A stretch of 64,000 nt of DNA from Runella sp. MFBS21. GTDB lineage: Bacteria; Bacteroidota; Bacteroidia; Cytophagales; Spirosomataceae. The stretch lies in NCBI RefSeq assembly GCF_029433105.1, contig NZ_JARNTW010000013.1, positions 1 through 64,000 on the forward strand, written 5' to 3'. The translations under genes were made by a program, and so were the position numbers. Below, one piece after another: positions 62,153 to 64,000 of the stretch. Under the pieces are notes generated by a model, which ran no database searches, had not been told where the DNA came from, and saw only the letters and a list, made by a program, of their open reading frames with translations. How positions within the stretch are numbered: the first letter of the stretch is position 1; each line of letters begins with the position of its first letter.

Positions 62153-62255
62153 TTGGCTGAATATTTAACCCGTTTTGGTGGGTTTATGTCTCATTTGTAA
62201 TAAAATAATATTAGAATTTGCTAAGTGTTGGAGAGTGTGAGAATCGCTGATAGTC

Positions 62256-62263
62256 TAATTTTG
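62256..62263 (+). promoter_or_regulatory. Bacteroidota -7 box
   Basis: TAATTTTG matches TAnnTTTG, 56 bases before the DapA-family gene. A TTG lies at 62228-62230 with a 25-base spacer, slightly long for this consensus. Confidence 0.45.
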
Positions 62264-62318
62264 TGGAGTCCTTTAGCAGATACAAAAACTCTCAGCTTAC
62301 CAAAAATATTCTTCTCTT

Positions 62319-63224
62319 ATGAAACCAGATTGGATTGGCGTTTATCCCGCCGTGACAACCAAGTTTTTCGAAGACGAAACACTTGACCTCAAAACATTTA
62401 ATTATAACATCGACGAACAAATCAAGGCTGGCGTGCATGGTATTATCATTTGTGGGTCGTTGGGTGAAAATAGTACCCTGACTTATGATGAAAAACTTAC
62501 ACTCTTGACTTCGGCTCGTGAAGTGATTGCCGACCGGGTACCACTTATCATTGGCGTGGCCGAAAACATCACTCGGGTGGCCGTTAACTTTGTAAAACAA
62601 GCGGCAGAAGCGGGAGCCGACGGTTTTATGTTGTTGCCCCCAATGCGCTACCCTTCAGATGAGCGCGAAACCTTGCATTATATGCACACCGTGGCTGATG
62701 CGACTGATTTACCAGTGATGATTTATAATAATCCCATTGCTTATAAGACCTTGGTGACTATTCCGATGTTCAAGGATTTGGCCCAGAATGCTCACTTCGA
62801 ATCTATGAAAGAATCGACAGGCGACATTCGGTATATGACCGACATCATCAATGAAATCGGGCATCGTTTCAAAATCCTTTCGGGTGTAGATGATATGGCG
62901 CTTGAAAGCCTCATCATGGGAGCTGACGGTTGGATTGCGGGTTTGGTAGATGCCTTCCCACGCGAAACAGTTGTGATTTATGAATTGGCAAAACAAGGAC
63001 GTATCGAAGAAGCGCGGGAGATTTATCGGTGGTTTTATCCTTTGTTGCACTTAGATGTATCTACGAAGTTTGTCCAAAACATCAAACTAGCCGAAGTAGC
63101 TACTGGTTTGGGAACAGAGTATGTACGTCAGCCACGTTTGCCATTGATAGGAGAGGAGCGTGAGCGCGTGCTTAAAGTAATCAACGATTCGTTGGCAACG
63201 CGCCCTGTATTACCCCAAATCTAA
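62319..63224 (+). CDS. DapA/N-acetylneuraminate-lyase family aldolase
   Basis: The 301-residue TIM-barrel protein has GSLGENSTLTYDEKL near the N-terminus, YNNPIAYKT with the catalytic Tyr, and the Schiff-base Lys in ESMKESTGDIRYM. These residues match the DHDPS/NAL superfamily. Its location away from lysine genes and the presence of a sensor AraC gene nearby suggest catabolic use on a sugar or keto acid, not lysine synthesis. Confidence 0.92.
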   Translation: MKPDWIGVYPAVTTKFFEDETLDLKTFNYNIDEQIKAGVHGIIICGSLGENSTLTYDEKLTLLTSAREVIADRVPLIIGVAENITRVAVNFVKQAAEAGADGFMLLPPMRYPSDERETLHYMHTVADATDLPVMIYNNPIAYKTLVTIPMFKDLAQNAHFESMKESTGDIRYMTDIINEIGHRFKILSGVDDMALESLIMGADGWIAGLVDAFPRETVVIYELAKQGRIEEAREIYRWFYPLLHLDVSTKFVQNIKLAEVATGLGTEYVRQPRLPLIGEERERVLKVINDSLATRPVLPQI

Positions 63225-63246
63225 GAACACAATTATAGTTTTAATG

Positions 63247-63287
63247 AAGACAGTAGGCATAAGGTATGACTTTATGTTTACTGTCTT
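63247..63287. terminator. Bidirectional terminator between convergent genes
   Basis: AAGACAGTAGGCATAAGGT and ACTTTATGTTTACTGTCTT form a near-perfect 19-bp stem with a 3-base loop, followed by TTTC. It ends the DapA-family gene and faces the convergent minus-strand gene. Confidence 0.85.
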
Positions 63288-63297
63288 TTTCTTGAAT

Positions 63298-64000
63298 TTA
63301 TACTATAATTGTTAAGACATTTTTTCCCAAAGGAGTGATTAAATACCGTTGTAAAGGGCTGTTGGGGCGGTCTTTAATGGTAGGTTGGATAAGCCCTAAT
63401 TCTAACATCGGTATAAGGTATTGGTTGGTGTTGAAGGTTTGTGTGGTCATTCCGACGTGGTTAAATATCTCCTTTTTCTTCTTGGGCCCTTCCTCCGACA
63501 AAAATTGCAGCATTTGAATCATGGTATCATTCAGCTTTTCAAGATTTTGTCGTGCTTTTTCTATTTGTTTAGGAGTTAGTTTTTGTTCTTCTTCAAACAT
63601 ATGCCGTATAACCTCGTGAAGTACTGAAAATTTACCATCAGCTTGGTTAGTTACTTGGTTAGTTAGTTCTTCTCGTTTGAACAGTGTAGTCAGAAAGTAA
63701 GTACTTTGGGCATCCGTTTCAAATAGTGGTTTTTCTGAGCCGTTTGCCTCCATTGAACGATAAATAACGGGAAAGCCTGTCCCTCGACCTTCGGTCAGGC
63801 GAAGTTCTTTGAGAAAATCTCCAATGCGTCGATTGCGGTAATCTCGGGCGACGATGCGCTGATTTTGCTTTAGTATTTGGGCATCTACTGGTGGCACAGG
63901 CCCAGGATAACTCAGGATTTCTATTCTATCAGGCCAAAGTTGCACCTCTATAGGTTTGGAGAGTTCATAACTTTTATGATATACTGCATTTGCCAGTGCT
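63298..64000 (-). CDS. Schlafen/AlbA_2-type (RecG C-terminus-like) transcriptional regulator, partial
   Basis: The gene runs out of the window on the right: the frame stays open to 64000 with ALANAVYHKSY. The visible part has RIEILSYPGPVPPVD, RRIGDFLKELRLTEGRGTGF and PLFETDAQSTYFLTTL, the ATPase-like C-terminal domain of COG2865 proteins. A winged-helix tail follows (KKEIFNHVGMTTQTFNTNQY). The AlbA_2 domain should lie beyond the window. Its target is unknown; many relatives are near mobile DNA. Confidence 0.85.
   Translation of the reverse strand, partial: ALANAVYHKSYELSKPIEVQLWPDRIEILSYPGPVPPVDAQILKQNQRIVARDYRNRRIGDFLKELRLTEGRGTGFPVIYRSMEANGSEKPLFETDAQSTYFLTTLFKREELTNQVTNQADGKFSVLHEVIRHMFEEEQKLTPKQIEKARQNLEKLNDTMIQMLQFLSEEGPKKKKEIFNHVGMTTQTFNTNQYLIPMLELGLIQPTIKDRPNSPLQRYLITPLGKNVLTIIV

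Overview
The window reads as chromosomal DNA of an aerobic Bacteroidota bacterium, most likely of the order Cytophagales (Runella/Spirosoma/Dyadobacter-like). The evidence is Bacteroidota -7 promoter boxes (TAnnTTTG), secreted proteins with C-terminal type IX secretion (T9SS) sorting domains, RHS proteins of the Bacteroidota type, and weak or absent Shine-Dalgarno sequences at most starts. The genus is inference.

Region 1 (1-14120) is a mosaic accessory island. It opens with a four-gene candidate defence module on the plus strand: a BrxC/SspC-like ATPase whose P-loop half is missing here, a PAPS-reductase/DndC-type PP-loop protein, a DUF262 protein and a Ser/Thr protein kinase. Minus-strand genes follow (a UPF0489 protein, a small orphan and a DUF1016/YhcG nuclease), lying between a remnant and an intact copy of the same small gene. 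Then comes a serine recombinase followed directly by a probable RiPP pair: a 61-aa Cys/Asp-rich precursor overlapped by a radical SAM-SPASM maturase. About 0.9 kb of AT-rich intergenic DNA with inverted repeats separates this from region 2.

Region 2 (14991-35839) is a secreted and cell-surface cluster. It holds an RHS protein with a toxin-44-like C-terminus and an overlapping lipoprotein gene that is the likely immunity gene, plus a displaced second RHS tip/toxin with its own lipoprotein. These are followed by an SdrB/T9SS protein, a YD-repeat protein, two secreted beta-rich proteins, a broken gene behind an intact promoter, a small lipoprotein and a 1781-aa multidomain hydrolase with ricin, PA14, discoidin-like and T9SS modules.

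Region 3 (about 36000-41650) is mobile DNA: a P4-type integrase next to a tRNA 3'-end sequence, an AlpA-like regulator, a second tyrosine recombinase, and small orphan genes separated by attC-like imperfect palindromes.

Region 4 (42063-45548) carries ordinary housekeeping and membrane genes (AhpD-like, YitT, a DUF151 nuclease). It ends in a 4 x 62-bp hairpin repeat.

Region 5 (45815-60351) is a complete minus-strand [NiFe]-hydrogenase locus. In transcription order it encodes the small and large subunits, a maturation protease, two small orphans, a TPR protein, HypA, HypB, HypF, HypC, HypD, HypE, an NHL-propeller protein and a nickel transporter. Upstream lie a TetR regulator and a paralogue of one of the small orphans. 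The small subunit has no Tat signal and lacks one proximal-cluster cysteine, which fits group 2a (Huc-type, high-affinity) enzymes. Two 18-bp palindromes overlap its promoter. Together these genes would make, load, insert nickel into and regulate an H2-oxidising enzyme.

Region 6 (60475-64000) holds a secreted EEP-family hydrolase, an AraC regulator, a DapA-family aldolase and a window-truncated Schlafen/AlbA-type regulator.
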